From the NCBI GenBank assembly GCA_000969725.1, contig JXSR01S005695.1: a DNA stretch of 23,430 nucleotides; one strand, written 5' to 3'. The stretch is from Ophiothrix spiculata (Eukaryota; Echinodermata; Ophiuroidea; Amphilepidida; Ophiotrichidae). The translations under genes were made by a program, and so were the position numbers. The notes under the pieces are model-generated. The model was not told the origin of the DNA. It worked only from the letters and a program-made list of their open reading frames with translations, and did no database searches. Below are positions 20,001 to 23,430 of the stretch, piece after piece (within the stretch, counting starts at the first letter, position 1; the number at the start of each line of letters is the position of its first letter).

Positions 20001-21956
20001 GCTTTTGGACCTTGAAAGTCATTGAAAAGTCCTTGAATTTTAAAGGCTCCAAGGTGTACGAACCCTGATTTGGGCAATCACTGTTACTTTTATTAATATA
20101 CATTAACTATGATTGGATACAGGTGTGTTCTCATCCAAGGAATTTTAAAACGAGAATCAAATTATTTTGACCAGTGCTGTAATATTAAAATGATTACAGC
20201 ACTGCAACATGTGTGAGTGACATTTGCTTTCAGCAATTTAAACATTGTTCGCTTAATGAAAGCGATTCGTTCCATGTTTTAGGGAATTGGAGCGAACGTC
20301 ACCCAGGCAAGCGAATGTCTTTGGACGCAAAGCCTTATTGTACCCGTCCTCTGAACAAGGCCAGAGGTACAAATGTCAACAAGATAACAGGGAGTACAAA
20401 TACCCCTTTGAAATTTTATGTTCTCAATAGATGTCAATTTGGCCTGCAACACTCTTGCTTGCCAGGAAATCAAGCATTGTCGGTCTCATCGCAGTGTTGA
20501 TGAGACAAATTGCAGAAATGTTCACATGTTAGTGGAATTTCATTTGATCACTTTATTTTTTCTTACGTTACAATACTAATGAATCTGTTGAATGGTGATC
20601 CTTTGGTTCTGTGGTATTCACTCCAAGAGAATGTCTTTGTTGTCTTTAGGTGATGAAGAAGAACAGTACTGGGAGAAGCTCAAGGCTGATAGAATGGATA
20701 AATTAAGTAGCAAACAAAAGAAGAAAAAGAAGAGAGGCTTAGACAGGGTGAGTGAAAGTACATCATGGGATTGTTGATCCTCCAGACATGATAAAACTAC
20801 ATTCAACAACTCACCGTATCTTCTTATACGGGAGCTCACCGTTGTTGATTAGTGATGAATCCACAGTTGATATTCAAATAAGCGCGTCACGCATGGCACA
20901 GCTTACATGGAGGTGCGTTTACGCAGTGCACATAAATCGGTGCACTGTTCAACGCGCGTCGGGAACTTGAGTACGTGCAATGACTGGCGCTTGGGAACAG
21001 TTGAAAACGACAAAGCAACAATCATTTAAAAACTAGCATATTGTTTCAGATTCTCCAAAGTATTTTTATTGAGATGAGTATCTGTTAAATTAAAAACATT
21101 TAGAATTTAATTCAAACGTTTTCAGGTAGATTTTCGTTGTTGTAAGGTATTCAAACATGCTACAGAGTTGTTCATTGCTAATCAACAACTCTGCATCCGA
21201 TGCATCGGCACATTTTGATCACACTCGGGTGGCTAAAGCCACCTTCGCGCGATAAAAAATATGCAGATGCATGGATGCATCGTTGTTGATTAGCGATGAG
21301 CAACTCTGTAGCATGTTTGAATACCTAAATCTTGGTCAAAAATACTAAGAACATGAGTGCAATAGATTGTGACAAGTCGGTTCCTCTCTTTTTTTGTTTA
21401 AGACCTCCCTCGGAGTATGAGTTCAAATTTTGAAGAATAGATACACAGGCTCATTCTTAAAGAAATATCTCTTCACAACATTACACAGGGAGTGGAAGCA
21501 AAGTGTAGGTGATGGTAATTTACTGGCTGCGACAGATTTAAAAAGAATTTCAAAGCTTCATTGGAGACTAATTTGTGTATGTTTTATCCAATATTTACCA
21601 ATTACAGGGCTTAAGTCTTAAATTTATTTGGAAGCTACTGCAGTTTGGTTATAATCATAAAAAGGAGTGTTGATTTTCCTTAACCAAGCAATTTGATATC
21701 TTTTATTTTCTGGCAAGTCCTTTATTTAACTTGATTTGAAAACAATCGTGACTTTCCAAAGAATTGCAGTATTTAAACCATTTTGAAATCCCTGGTACAT
21801 TGATGTGTGTTACCAGTAATTTGTGTGTTTTGGGATATTGTGTTGTAACAAGTTGCTATTGTTATTCTATTGTCATTTCAGGTATTATGCAAAGCAGAGA
21901 AAGTATCGCTTGCAGGTTCAGACGGTGGAAGTCATATTCGCTTCGATGATGAGTAA
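4891..21956 (+). CDS. LARP7: La-related protein 7 (LARP7), ten coding exons, 593 aa
   Basis: Coding exons: 4891-5053, 6362-6462, 7174-7257, 12296-12460, 13268-13998, 16993-17092, 17992-18096, 19009-19168, 20650-20747, 21882-21956. They total 1782 nt (593 residues plus TAA); human LARP7 has 582. All introns are GT-AG and all phases agree. Domains: basic N terminus (12-20), La motif (about 20-100, with [14 protein letters not shown]), RRM1 (about 112-190; RNP2 VYVECL at 114-119, RNP1 KGFAFVEF at 153-160), K/E/R/D-rich linker (about 195-405), conserved SKKEW helix region (from about 413), xRRM (about 462-560) and a tail ending HIRFDDE. The xRRM keeps the family hallmark Y-x-D (Y494, D496) and an arginine (R507). 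In known animals LARP7 is nuclear, binds the 3' U-tail and terminal hairpin of 7SK RNA to hold P-TEFb inactive, and assists U6 snRNA 2'-O-methylation. The function here is by homology. Confidence 0.95.
5127..5725. mobile_element. 599-bp inverted-repeat element in intron 1
   Basis: The left end CAGTTCGGTGGAACTCACAA and the right end (reverse complement CAGTTCGGGGGAACTCACAA) form a terminal inverted repeat of about 29 bp, continuing through 'ttcrgatac'. ACAT lies outside both ends (5123-5126 and 5726-5729) and may be a four-base target duplication. The interior has further inverted segments ('gtgcacggc' and 'gccgtgcat'). No transposase is seen. Except for the ATT microsatellite I see nothing else in intron 1. 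Confidence 0.7.
5999..6026. repeat. (ATT)n microsatellite
   Basis: About eight ATT/TTA units in a row in intron 1, preceded by 'aaattatt' and followed by 'ataggtttt'. A simple sequence tract with no other meaning visible. Confidence 0.9.
6362..6462 (+). CDS. LARP7: LARP7 coding exon 2
   Basis: The acceptor is 'ctatttcctag' ending 6361. The first two bases complete Tyr55, then 33 codons follow, ending in phase 0 at GAG before the donor GTGAGG. The peptide [13 protein letters not shown] and onward aligns with the winged-helix second half of the La motif in human LARP7 (YVDISLLVSFNKM). Confidence 0.93.
6542..6769. mobile_element. Probable miniature element in intron 2
   Basis: The left end ATGCTGCTTTTATACTCATG matches the inverted right end ATGCTGCTATCATACTTAAT at about 16 of 20 positions. 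Inside, 'ggcgacatgaagcggcatag' and 'aaggcgacattaagtatgat' repeat in the same direction, as do 'agctacaaaa' units. The target duplication is unclear. The rest of intron 2 (6770-7173) shows nothing recognisable. Confidence 0.45.
7174..7257 (+). CDS. LARP7: LARP7 coding exon 3
   Basis: 28 codons, phase 0 at both ends, acceptor 'gtttcag', donor GTAAGT. It encodes the end of the La motif ([10 protein letters not shown], compare IRRKKPLGER in human), the acidic interdomain linker, and the first strand of RRM1 (VTVYV), so RNP2 is split between exons 3 and 4. Confidence 0.93.
7304..7728. mobile_element. 425-bp element with 38-bp inverted repeats in intron 3
   Basis: The left arm 7304-7341 (catatgaagagtttgtttcc...) and the right arm 7691-7728 are near-perfect inverted repeats. 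Two further partial copies of the 'caaaagggcctaaatcca' part occur in direct orientation at about 7468 and 7490, so the left half is internally reiterated. No coding frame. The element begins about 45 bp after the exon 3 donor. Confidence 0.75.
8121..10142. mobile_element. About 2-kb fold-back element in intron 3
   Basis: GGGGTTACTTTGGCCCAC (8121-8138) and its inverse GTGGGCCAATGTAACCCC (10125-10142) face each other. Inside them 8293-8324 (catatggtcattttcacaat...) and 9957-9988 are a 32-bp inverted pair with one or two mismatches. Further copies of the GTGGGCCAAWGTAACCCC word lie at 7933-7949, 8099-8114 and 11871-11887, so this region was probably built from several nested copies. The core holds the recurring GTAACCTCCGAAAC motif. 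There is no transposase-like frame. Confidence 0.5.
8667..9456. repeat. Six dispersed copies of GTAACCTCCGAAAC
   Basis: Copies at 8881-8894 (one change), 9055-9068 (one change), 9074-9087, 9238-9251 and 9442-9455 run forward, and one inverted copy lies at 8668-8681. Most are preceded within 0-15 bp by 'gttaaca' or 'ccgttaaca'. Spacings are irregular (19 to about 200 bp), so it is not a simple tandem array. Confidence 0.75.
10249..11656 (+). mobile_element. 5'-truncated LINE (jockey/CR1/L2-like) reverse transcriptase remnant
   Basis: From 10255 the + strand encodes the C-terminal part of a non-LTR reverse transcriptase: [20 protein letters not shown], then (after a frameshift near 10420) KFLGVI, then from 10861 [16 protein letters not shown] and [15 protein letters not shown], and after a second frameshift near 11200 [13 protein letters not shown] and [12 protein letters not shown]. 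These are the usual thumb and post-RT motifs of jockey/CR1/L2-type elements. It is cut by an unrelated element at 10525-10859. A 3' UTR of about 220 nt ends with AATAAA (11625-11630) and a TGAT-repeat tail (11636-11656). The palm domain and endonuclease are missing. Dead copy in sense orientation to LARP7. Confidence 0.85.
10525..10859. mobile_element. 335-bp miniature element inserted in the LINE frame
   Basis: It begins GGGCTATTCCAGAAATTAAC and ends with the imperfect inverse (GTTAATTTCTGGAAAAGCCC-like), with inverted repeats of roughly 45 bp that include 'acaccccctaaagaaggcat'. AAT flanks both sides (10522-10524 and 10860-10862); removing the element and one AAT restores the expected LINE reading frame across the junction. 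Internal copies of 'atgccttcttta' occur in direct orientation. The three-base duplication is compatible with a PIF/Harbinger-like origin, not proved. Spurious frames on both strands cross it. Confidence 0.85.
12102..12172. mobile_element. Fragment of GGGCCCTG-type miniature family (copy 1)
   Basis: 'ggcattgcaattgtttacaa' to 'tttgtttacactgtcc' matches 17174-17230 closely ('ggattgcatttacaaacaatggggccctgcactctggatttctgtttacattgtcc'-like, given here by position only). It is the right part of a small inverted-repeat element. It lies in intron 3, about 120 bp before exon 4. Confidence 0.55.
12296..12460 (+). CDS. LARP7: LARP7 coding exon 4 (RRM1)
   Basis: 55 codons in phase 0, acceptor 'attatatgtag', donor GTGAGA. 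It completes RNP2 (ECL) and carries most of RRM1, including the RNP1 octamer KGFAFVEF and the strongly conserved PRYKSSGD loop (human PHYKSTGD). It lies 5.0 kb from exon 3, across the repeat-rich third intron. Confidence 0.95.
12461..13267. other. LARP7: Intron 4, little recognisable content
   Basis: 807 bp of A+T-rich intron. A short segment at 12721-12745 (aactttgtagcgtgtttgaat) resembles the end of the TAA-flanked element in intron 9 and may be a decayed fragment of it. Nothing else is recognised. The acceptor for exon 5 is preceded by long T-rich runs. Confidence 0.5.
13268..13998 (+). CDS. LARP7: LARP7 coding exon 5 (end of RRM1 and charged linker)
   Basis: 731 nt, acceptor 'atttgtag' at 13267, donor GTAAGT at 13999, ending in phase 2. 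It starts MLNNPPDE, matching human FLNNPPEE at the end of RRM1, then IGKFPKTK (human PGIFPKT). The rest is a low-complexity linker of Lys, Glu, Arg, Asp and Ser, probably disordered and rich in nuclear-localisation-type basic clusters. It ends QLKVISK, matching PLRVLSK of human. Reading through the donor gives TAA immediately. Confidence 0.93.
14029..14034 (+). terminator. AATAAA hexamer just inside intron 5
   Basis: A canonical polyadenylation hexamer lies 30 nt after the exon 5 donor. Because reading past exon 5 gives an immediate in-frame TAA, use of this signal would yield a transcript ending after the La-RRM1-linker portion. In A+T-rich introns AATAAA arises often by chance, so function is speculative. 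Confidence 0.25.
14037..14110. mobile_element. Fragment of GGGCCCTG-type miniature family (copy 2)
   Basis: 'attattggactattaaacaa' through 'gtggggccctgtag' is the left half of the element seen whole at 17144-17236. The right half is missing and is replaced by the palindromic element that starts at about 14114. Confidence 0.6.
14114..14242. mobile_element. 129-bp palindromic fold-back element in intron 5
   Basis: The two arms meet without a loop at 14177/14178: agtgacatcaatagt is followed at once by its exact reverse complement (14163-14192). Pairing continues outward with few changes through 'actatggacct', 'aggatct' and 'caaatatatactgc' to 14114 and 14242. A transcript would form a hairpin of about 60 bp. 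Confidence 0.75.
14360..14731 (-). pseudogene. Crypton-like (DUF3504 / KIAA1958-type) recombinase remnant
   Basis: The minus strand reads [20 protein letters not shown], then [13 protein letters not shown], then [20 protein letters not shown] followed by SKKTASAI; one frame away the continuation [15 protein letters not shown] appears. This pattern (NTKKQ - VFxxFC - LxxLLxxFY - YSKxTxxAIRFGLQRHF) is typical of the N-terminal domain of DUF3504 proteins such as KIAA1958 and QRICH1, derived from Crypton tyrosine-recombinase transposons. The frameshift before RFGLQ and the missing catalytic part mark it as a dead fragment. It lies antisense in LARP7 intron 5. Confidence 0.6.
14970..16045. mobile_element. 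Probable composite repeat element bounded by GTCTCGCCTG
   Basis: GTCTCGCCTG at 14980-14989 and CAGGCGAGAC at 16031-16040 are exact inverses near the two ends of a distinctive repeat block. Inside, a 40-bp segment with 'gcgcaaaatatg' and 'taattaagtacctaatttgc' occurs twice (about 15125-15165 and 15270-15310), followed by the 111-bp tandem array. The boundaries are approximate and no coding frame with a known domain is present. Confidence 0.4.
15314..15992. repeat. Minisatellite, 111-bp unit, about six copies
   Basis: Units start at 'ttcaactttgtccgat' at 15314, 15444, 15555, 15666, 15777 (variant) and 15887. Spacings are 130, 111, 111, 111 and 110 bp; the first unit has an extra ~19 bp. Each holds 'aggtgtcaaattgt', 'ttggaccag', 'aaaagtgtcaatggtgaccc' and 'gtccgacctt'. 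Because 111 is divisible by three, long frames run through it (15279-15656, 15663-15914); these are repeat artefacts without a known domain. Confidence 0.9.
16046..16992. other. LARP7: Rest of intron 5, palindrome only
   Basis: About 950 bp without a recognised gene or element except the 38-bp palindrome at 16332-16369. The stretch 16440-16680 is less A+T-rich but has no open frame of note. It ends with the pyrimidine tract and AG of exon 6. Confidence 0.5.
16332..16369. repeat. 38-bp perfect palindrome
   Basis: gatttgctacaataatcag is followed directly by its exact reverse complement with no spacer. The flanks (ggtgggg- and -cactc) show only weak further symmetry, so this is either a tiny fold-back element or an isolated palindrome. 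Confidence 0.9.
16993..17092 (+). CDS. LARP7: LARP7 coding exon 6
   Basis: One base completes Lys415, then 33 codons. The peptide [20 protein letters not shown] matches human [20 protein letters not shown], the conserved helix preceding the xRRM. The acceptor is 'tgctttcag', the donor GTAAGT, phase 0 at the end. Confidence 0.93.
17144..17236. mobile_element. 93-bp miniature element, GGGCCCTG family (copy 3, intact)
   Basis: The ends are inverted: 'gacaatgaaaacaaaaatcc' on the left and the inverse of 'ggatttctgtttacattgtc' on the right, about 22 bp. The middle is 'aacaatggggccctgcac'. Partial copies lie at 12102-12172 and 14037-14110, so the family is spread over introns 3, 5 and 6. The flanks read atta and taat. 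Confidence 0.7.
17237..17750. other. LARP7: Intron 6 spacer, nothing recognised
   Basis: About 510 bp of intron. Neither strand gives a frame with a known domain. The minus-strand frame at 17119-17460 runs partly over the miniature element and is not credible. Confidence 0.5.
17751..17956. mobile_element. TTAA miniature element (family A, copy 3, both ends missing)
   Basis: 'ccatagactactgtgttgt', 'gacaataattagaaaatgac', 'tttctcacttttctcaaaaa' and 'gtgaccttgaggatgaaaag' occur in the order seen at 3711-3920 and 4363-4555. The terminal 20-bp repeats are lost. The copy ends about 35 nt before exon 7, so it directly abuts the polypyrimidine tract. Confidence 0.7.
17992..18096 (+). CDS. LARP7: LARP7 coding exon 7 (start of xRRM)
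   Basis: 35 codons in phase 0. [20 protein letters not shown] matches human [20 protein letters not shown], the first strand and helix of the xRRM. The acceptor tract 'ttttttcttcttacag' starts within about 20 nt of a family A miniature element that ends near 17956. The donor is GTAAGG. Confidence 0.92.
18097..19008. other. LARP7: Intron 7
   Basis: 912 bp of intron. Apart from the 63-bp-period direct repeat at 18774-18882 no element or gene is recognised. Local T- and A-rich runs only. Confidence 0.5.
18774..18882. repeat. Two direct repeats, 63-bp period
   Basis: 'gagagtaaacaatcaatatc' onward (18774-18820) recurs as 'gagagtaaccaatcaaaatc' onward (18837-18882), both ending 'ctgcaaataagtg'. 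Parts are also inverted (aaatcacac against gtgtgatt), so each unit can fold. It could be two halves of a small element. Confidence 0.75.
19009..19168 (+). CDS. LARP7: LARP7 coding exon 8 (xRRM core)
   Basis: 53 codons plus one base (phase 1). AYIDIQ provides the xRRM RNP3-type signature with Y494 and D496, and GFVRCK supplies R507, equivalent to the Tyr, Asp and Arg used by human LARP7 xRRM to recognise the 7SK terminal loop. The acceptor is 'ctacacag'; the donor GTTTGT is weaker than the others in this gene. Confidence 0.92.
19405..19611. mobile_element. 207-bp Tc1/mariner-like miniature element in intron 8
   Basis: It starts CAGGGTGGATCAAAAAACTA and ends in the inverse of CAGGGTGGTTCAAAAAACTC; inverted repeats of about 30 bp continue to 'acccaag'. 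TA flanks both ends (19403-19404, 19612-19613). TA duplications with CAGGGTG-type ends fit the Tc1/mariner group. The interior is non-coding. Confidence 0.8.
19780..20067. mobile_element. 288-bp element with CAGGGTTCGTAC ends and transposase zinc-finger remnant
   Basis: CAGGGTTCGTAC at the left and GTACGAACCCTG at the right are exact inverses, each followed inward by 'tccttgaa' units. ATTTGG flanks both sides (19774-19779, 20068-20073). About seven copies of 'tccttgaaa' fill the subterminal parts. The centre encodes, on the + strand, [14 protein letters not shown] and AYCKLC, followed by GTAAGT. That resembles the first zinc-finger segment of transposases with a W-L-x-D-P-x-F-x-x-W and C-x-x-C pattern. 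So this is a deletion derivative that kept a piece of coding exon. Confidence 0.75.
20172..20204. repeat. Short perfect hairpin
   Basis: cagtgctgtaat, a nine-base spacer and attacagcactg form a perfect 12-bp stem in intron 8. Too short to name as an element. Confidence 0.7.
20205..20649. other. LARP7: Rest of intron 8, nothing recognised
   Basis: The segment 20280-20500 is less A+T-rich and open for 95 codons (20213-20500), but the peptide has no recognisable domain and no splice context. It could be decayed repeat DNA. Confidence 0.4.
20650..20747 (+). CDS. LARP7: LARP7 coding exon 9 (xRRM helix 3)
   Basis: Two bases complete Gly537, then 32 codons. [19 protein letters not shown] matches human GDHEQRYWQKILVDRQAKL, the long C-terminal helix that distinguishes the xRRM from an ordinary RRM. 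It is followed by a KQKKKKKR basic run. The acceptor is 'ttgtctttag'; the donor is GTGAGT in phase 0. Confidence 0.93.
20841..20862. mobile_element. Fragment related to the TAA-flanked element of intron 9
   Basis: 'gttgttgattagtgatga' matches the right inner arm of the element at 21146-21325 (gttgttgattagcgatga) with one change. Nearby 'caacaactcaccgtat' and 'atacgggagctcaccgttgttg' form another inverted pair, suggesting a rearranged copy. Confidence 0.4.
21146..21325. mobile_element. 180-bp PIF/Harbinger-type miniature element in intron 9
   Basis: The arms 21146-21189 and 21282-21325 (ggtattcaaacatgctacag...) are inverted repeats of 44 bp with two mismatches. TAA flanks both ends (21143-21145 and 21326-21328), the three-base duplication typical of PIF/Harbinger elements. 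The centre has 'gatgcatcgg' and 'ggatgcatcg' as another inverted pair. Non-coding. Confidence 0.8.
21329..21881. other. LARP7: Rest of intron 9, nothing recognised
   Basis: About 550 bp of intron with no recognisable element. The + frame at 21430-21621 gives a peptide without a known domain. Confidence 0.5.
21882..21956 (+). CDS. LARP7: LARP7 coding exon 10 and stop
   Basis: 24 codons plus TAA, acceptor 'tgtcatttcag'. [12 protein letters not shown]...SHIRFDDE corresponds to the human C terminus LITKAEKIRLAK...KHIRFSEYD, so the gene is complete at its 3' end. Confidence 0.93.
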   Translation, partial: VLCKAEKVSLAGSDGGSHIRFDDE

Positions 21957-22530
21957 AATCATCAAAATTAGAATTGATAGGCGCAATTGGAATACTCTCT
22001 TTCTCTTGCCAATAACATTCCTGCTAGCAATGGTGACACAGGAGTGATAAAGCAATGTGAAAGTCTTGGCTGCTGTGGTGTTCTCTGTTCTGAACAACCT
22101 CATCTGATCTAGGCGGCTGGCTGTTCATCACCCAGTGTTTAACTTGGTAAACTGACTTCAGCATTAGAAACTATTGCTTATATGTGTATCCACCAATTGT
22201 ATAAAAGAACAACCCAATAGCAGATGAAATCCAAAGGAATGACAAACAACTCAAGTCTGAATGAGTGCATGGTTTTGCCAACACACTGTCTACATTATGA
22301 CAGGATGACCTATGTGCTAAACCAGGCACAAGGTGGTTACAAAATTGATGGCAAAACAGCAATAGTAAAATGGAAATGATTTGTGTTAAATTTTTGGAAA
22401 AATGATTTTAGAGCAGTGAGTATACTCTTGCAGTATAAGTTAATAATCCACAAATTTGCATGTAGAACTGGACTTGGGCCCATAGTCATGAAATGTTGTT
22501 AACTCTAGTTGGCCAGTAACTTTAGACGTT

Positions 22531-22689
22531 ATATGTGTACCGCCGCGGCAAAAGGGTCCAGTTGTCGACTCCTACATGTTGCTCATTGTAGCATATCTGA
22601 TGTATACAAATACCATACATTAGATATGCTACAAGGAGCAACATGTACGAGCCGACAACTGGACCCTTTTGCCGCGGCGGTACACATAT
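22531..22689. repeat. 159-nt hairpin with 75-bp arms
   Basis: Arms 22531-22605 and 22615-22689 are the same length with no gaps and pair at 71 of 75 positions; the outer 37 pairs are all matched and include 'accgccgcggcaaaaggg'. The loop is nine bases (acaaatacc). The arms are much richer in G+C than the surroundings. Likely a fold-back transposon, though no clear target duplication is visible. If in the mRNA it would make an extended double-stranded RNA. Confidence 0.9.
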
Positions 22690-22703
22690 GTAATTGAAAC
22701 AAA

Positions 22704-22709
22704 ATTAAA
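22704..22709 (+). terminator. Candidate poly(A) signal ATTAAA
   Basis: The commonest variant of the polyadenylation hexamer, first good candidate after the LARP7 stop, 15 nt past the hairpin. A+T-rich surroundings weaken the call. Confidence 0.3.
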
Positions 22710-22756
22710 ATTCAAAAATTTCAAAAGAAAGGTTGATATCTGTGTTTTTTAATATA

Positions 22757-22967
22757 GACTCACCAGGTATACACTGTATGCAGCGCCCCAAGAAGGAGCA
22801 TTCGCACAGGGGACCAACGGCTTAACGTGACTTTCCGAACCACGGAGCAATTAGAGTAAAGTTTCTTGCCCAAGGAAGCAAGGAGACGTAAACCGCCTGG
22901 CCCGGGGCTCGAACCCGCAACCTTTGTATTACGAGACCCGTGGTCTAACCGCTCGGCCACGCTCCCC
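22757..22967 (-). mobile_element. tRNA-derived SINE
   Basis: The minus strand starts GGGGAGCGTGGCCGAGCGGT and has an A-box-like TGGCCGAGCGG (22959-22949) and a B-box GGTTCGAGCCC (22915-22905), the internal RNA polymerase III promoter of a tRNA head. Downstream 'ccttgggcaagaaactttac' resembles the conserved central body of many deuterostome and invertebrate SINEs, and the unit ends near 'tatacctggtgagtc' before an A-rich stretch. The anticodon arm does not pair as a functional tRNA should. Confidence 0.75.
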
Positions 22968-22979
22968 TCACTTTCATTG

Positions 22980-23430
22980 AAGGTCACCAGGTTTGATCAA
23001 GAATTGTATGTGAGGGACCGAGCACGTAACGGGTGGGGTCCAGGGACAAACCCCCTGGCAGGGACCAGGGGGCGGAGCCCCTTGAAGCTCATGGATTTTA
23101 GCCATTTTAAAACTCAAGAAGAGCTATTTCTTCCACCGAATTTCACTGCTATATCTGAGTTGCAGATCGTGCAAAATGCGTAATATTTACCCGTGTTTGA
23201 AATTTGCGCAATTTTTTTTTTTGCTTTTTCACATTAACATTATCAAAAATAAAGGACAATTCAAGTTTTTCAATGATTTTCAAAACATTTAAAACTATTT
23301 TTCTTCTCTTTCCTTTTGATTTTTTTCTCTACTTCCCTTTCTTTTCTATCTTTTTTGTGTCAAGATCGCCGAATGGGCATTTTCCCCCGACTGACTCACC
23401 AAACTAGGGGGGCGGGGGGCACATGACCCC
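22980..23430. other. Downstream flank with a G+C-rich repeat patch
   Basis: 23030-23085 is a G+C-rich, self-complementary patch (ggggtccagg, ccccctgg, gggggcggagcccc) typical of repeat debris. 23200-23360 is T-rich. The window ends in another G-rich patch (ctaggggggcggggggc). No gene is recognised. Confidence 0.4.

Larger units (their letters stand above)
21957..22709 (+). other. LARP7: Probable LARP7 3' UTR (end uncertain)
   Basis: The sequence follows the TAA at 21954-21956 directly. There is no AATAAA until the variant ATTAAA at 22704-22709, so the UTR may be about 750 nt and would then contain the long hairpin at 22531-22689. The next canonical AATAAA is at 23248-23253, beyond a SINE. 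Neither end is proved. Confidence 0.4.

Noticed and set aside
19169..20649. Homologue of the vertebrate LARP7-intron miR-302/367 cluster
   Set aside because: No seed-like match or 70-nt pre-miRNA hairpin was seen in this or the other introns; the hairpins present are transposon ends or too short.
22509..22697. Open frame of 62 codons downstream of LARP7
   Set aside because: It is a by-product of the long hairpin; both arms translate through a palindrome.
22897..22967. Functional tRNA gene on the minus strand
   Set aside because: A- and B-boxes are present, but the anticodon arm does not pair properly and a SINE body follows, so it is a SINE head.

Overview
The window is animal nuclear DNA: A+T-rich, with short coding exons, canonical GT-AG introns, and introns crowded with small inverted-repeat transposons, a LINE fragment, a Crypton-like fragment and a tRNA-derived SINE. 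The repeat spectrum (TA-, TAA- and TTAA-flanked miniature elements, a LINE ending in a TGAT tail, 'cgtagccagg' elements) suggests a marine invertebrate, perhaps an echinoderm or hemichordate. The species cannot be fixed from the sequence alone.

Only one protein-coding gene can be supported. It is LARP7, on the + strand, with ten coding exons between 4891 and 21956. Splicing gives a 1782-nt reading frame encoding 593 residues, and every junction keeps the frame. The protein has an N-terminal La motif (exons 1-3), RRM1 (end of exon 3 to the start of exon 5), a long charged linker (exon 5), a C-terminal xRRM (exons 7-9) and a conserved basic tail (exon 10). In known animals LARP7 binds and stabilises 7SK snRNA in the P-TEFb-sequestering snRNP and helps U6 snRNA modification. 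An acceptor at 4879 shows that the first coding exon is preceded by at least one untranslated exon, which I could not locate.

Layout: 1-1948 has no gene but carries a perfect palindromic RFX X-box at 1826-1839. 1949-3325 holds a 74-bp and a 1011-bp element with the same CCCAGTGGGCAC ends. 3526-4569 is a nested cluster of TTAA-type miniature elements. 4780-4826 (minus) is a degenerate hammerhead-ribozyme-like motif. 4880-21956 is LARP7. Intron 3 (5.0 kb) carries a fold-back region with a recurring GTAACCTCCGAAAC motif and a 5'-truncated LINE that is itself split by a 335-bp element. Intron 5 (3.0 kb) carries a palindromic element, a Crypton-like remnant, a 111-bp minisatellite and a 38-bp perfect palindrome. 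Introns 6-9 carry further miniature elements, one ending about 35 nt before exon 7. Downstream of the stop lie a probable 3' UTR, a 159-nt hairpin with 75-bp arms, and a SINE on the minus strand.

No operon-like set or new multi-gene system is visible. The unusual content is the density and nesting of non-autonomous elements inside one housekeeping RNA-binding gene, plus a few RNA-level possibilities: a hammerhead-like motif, a large 3' hairpin, and a stop codon formed at the exon 5 donor.
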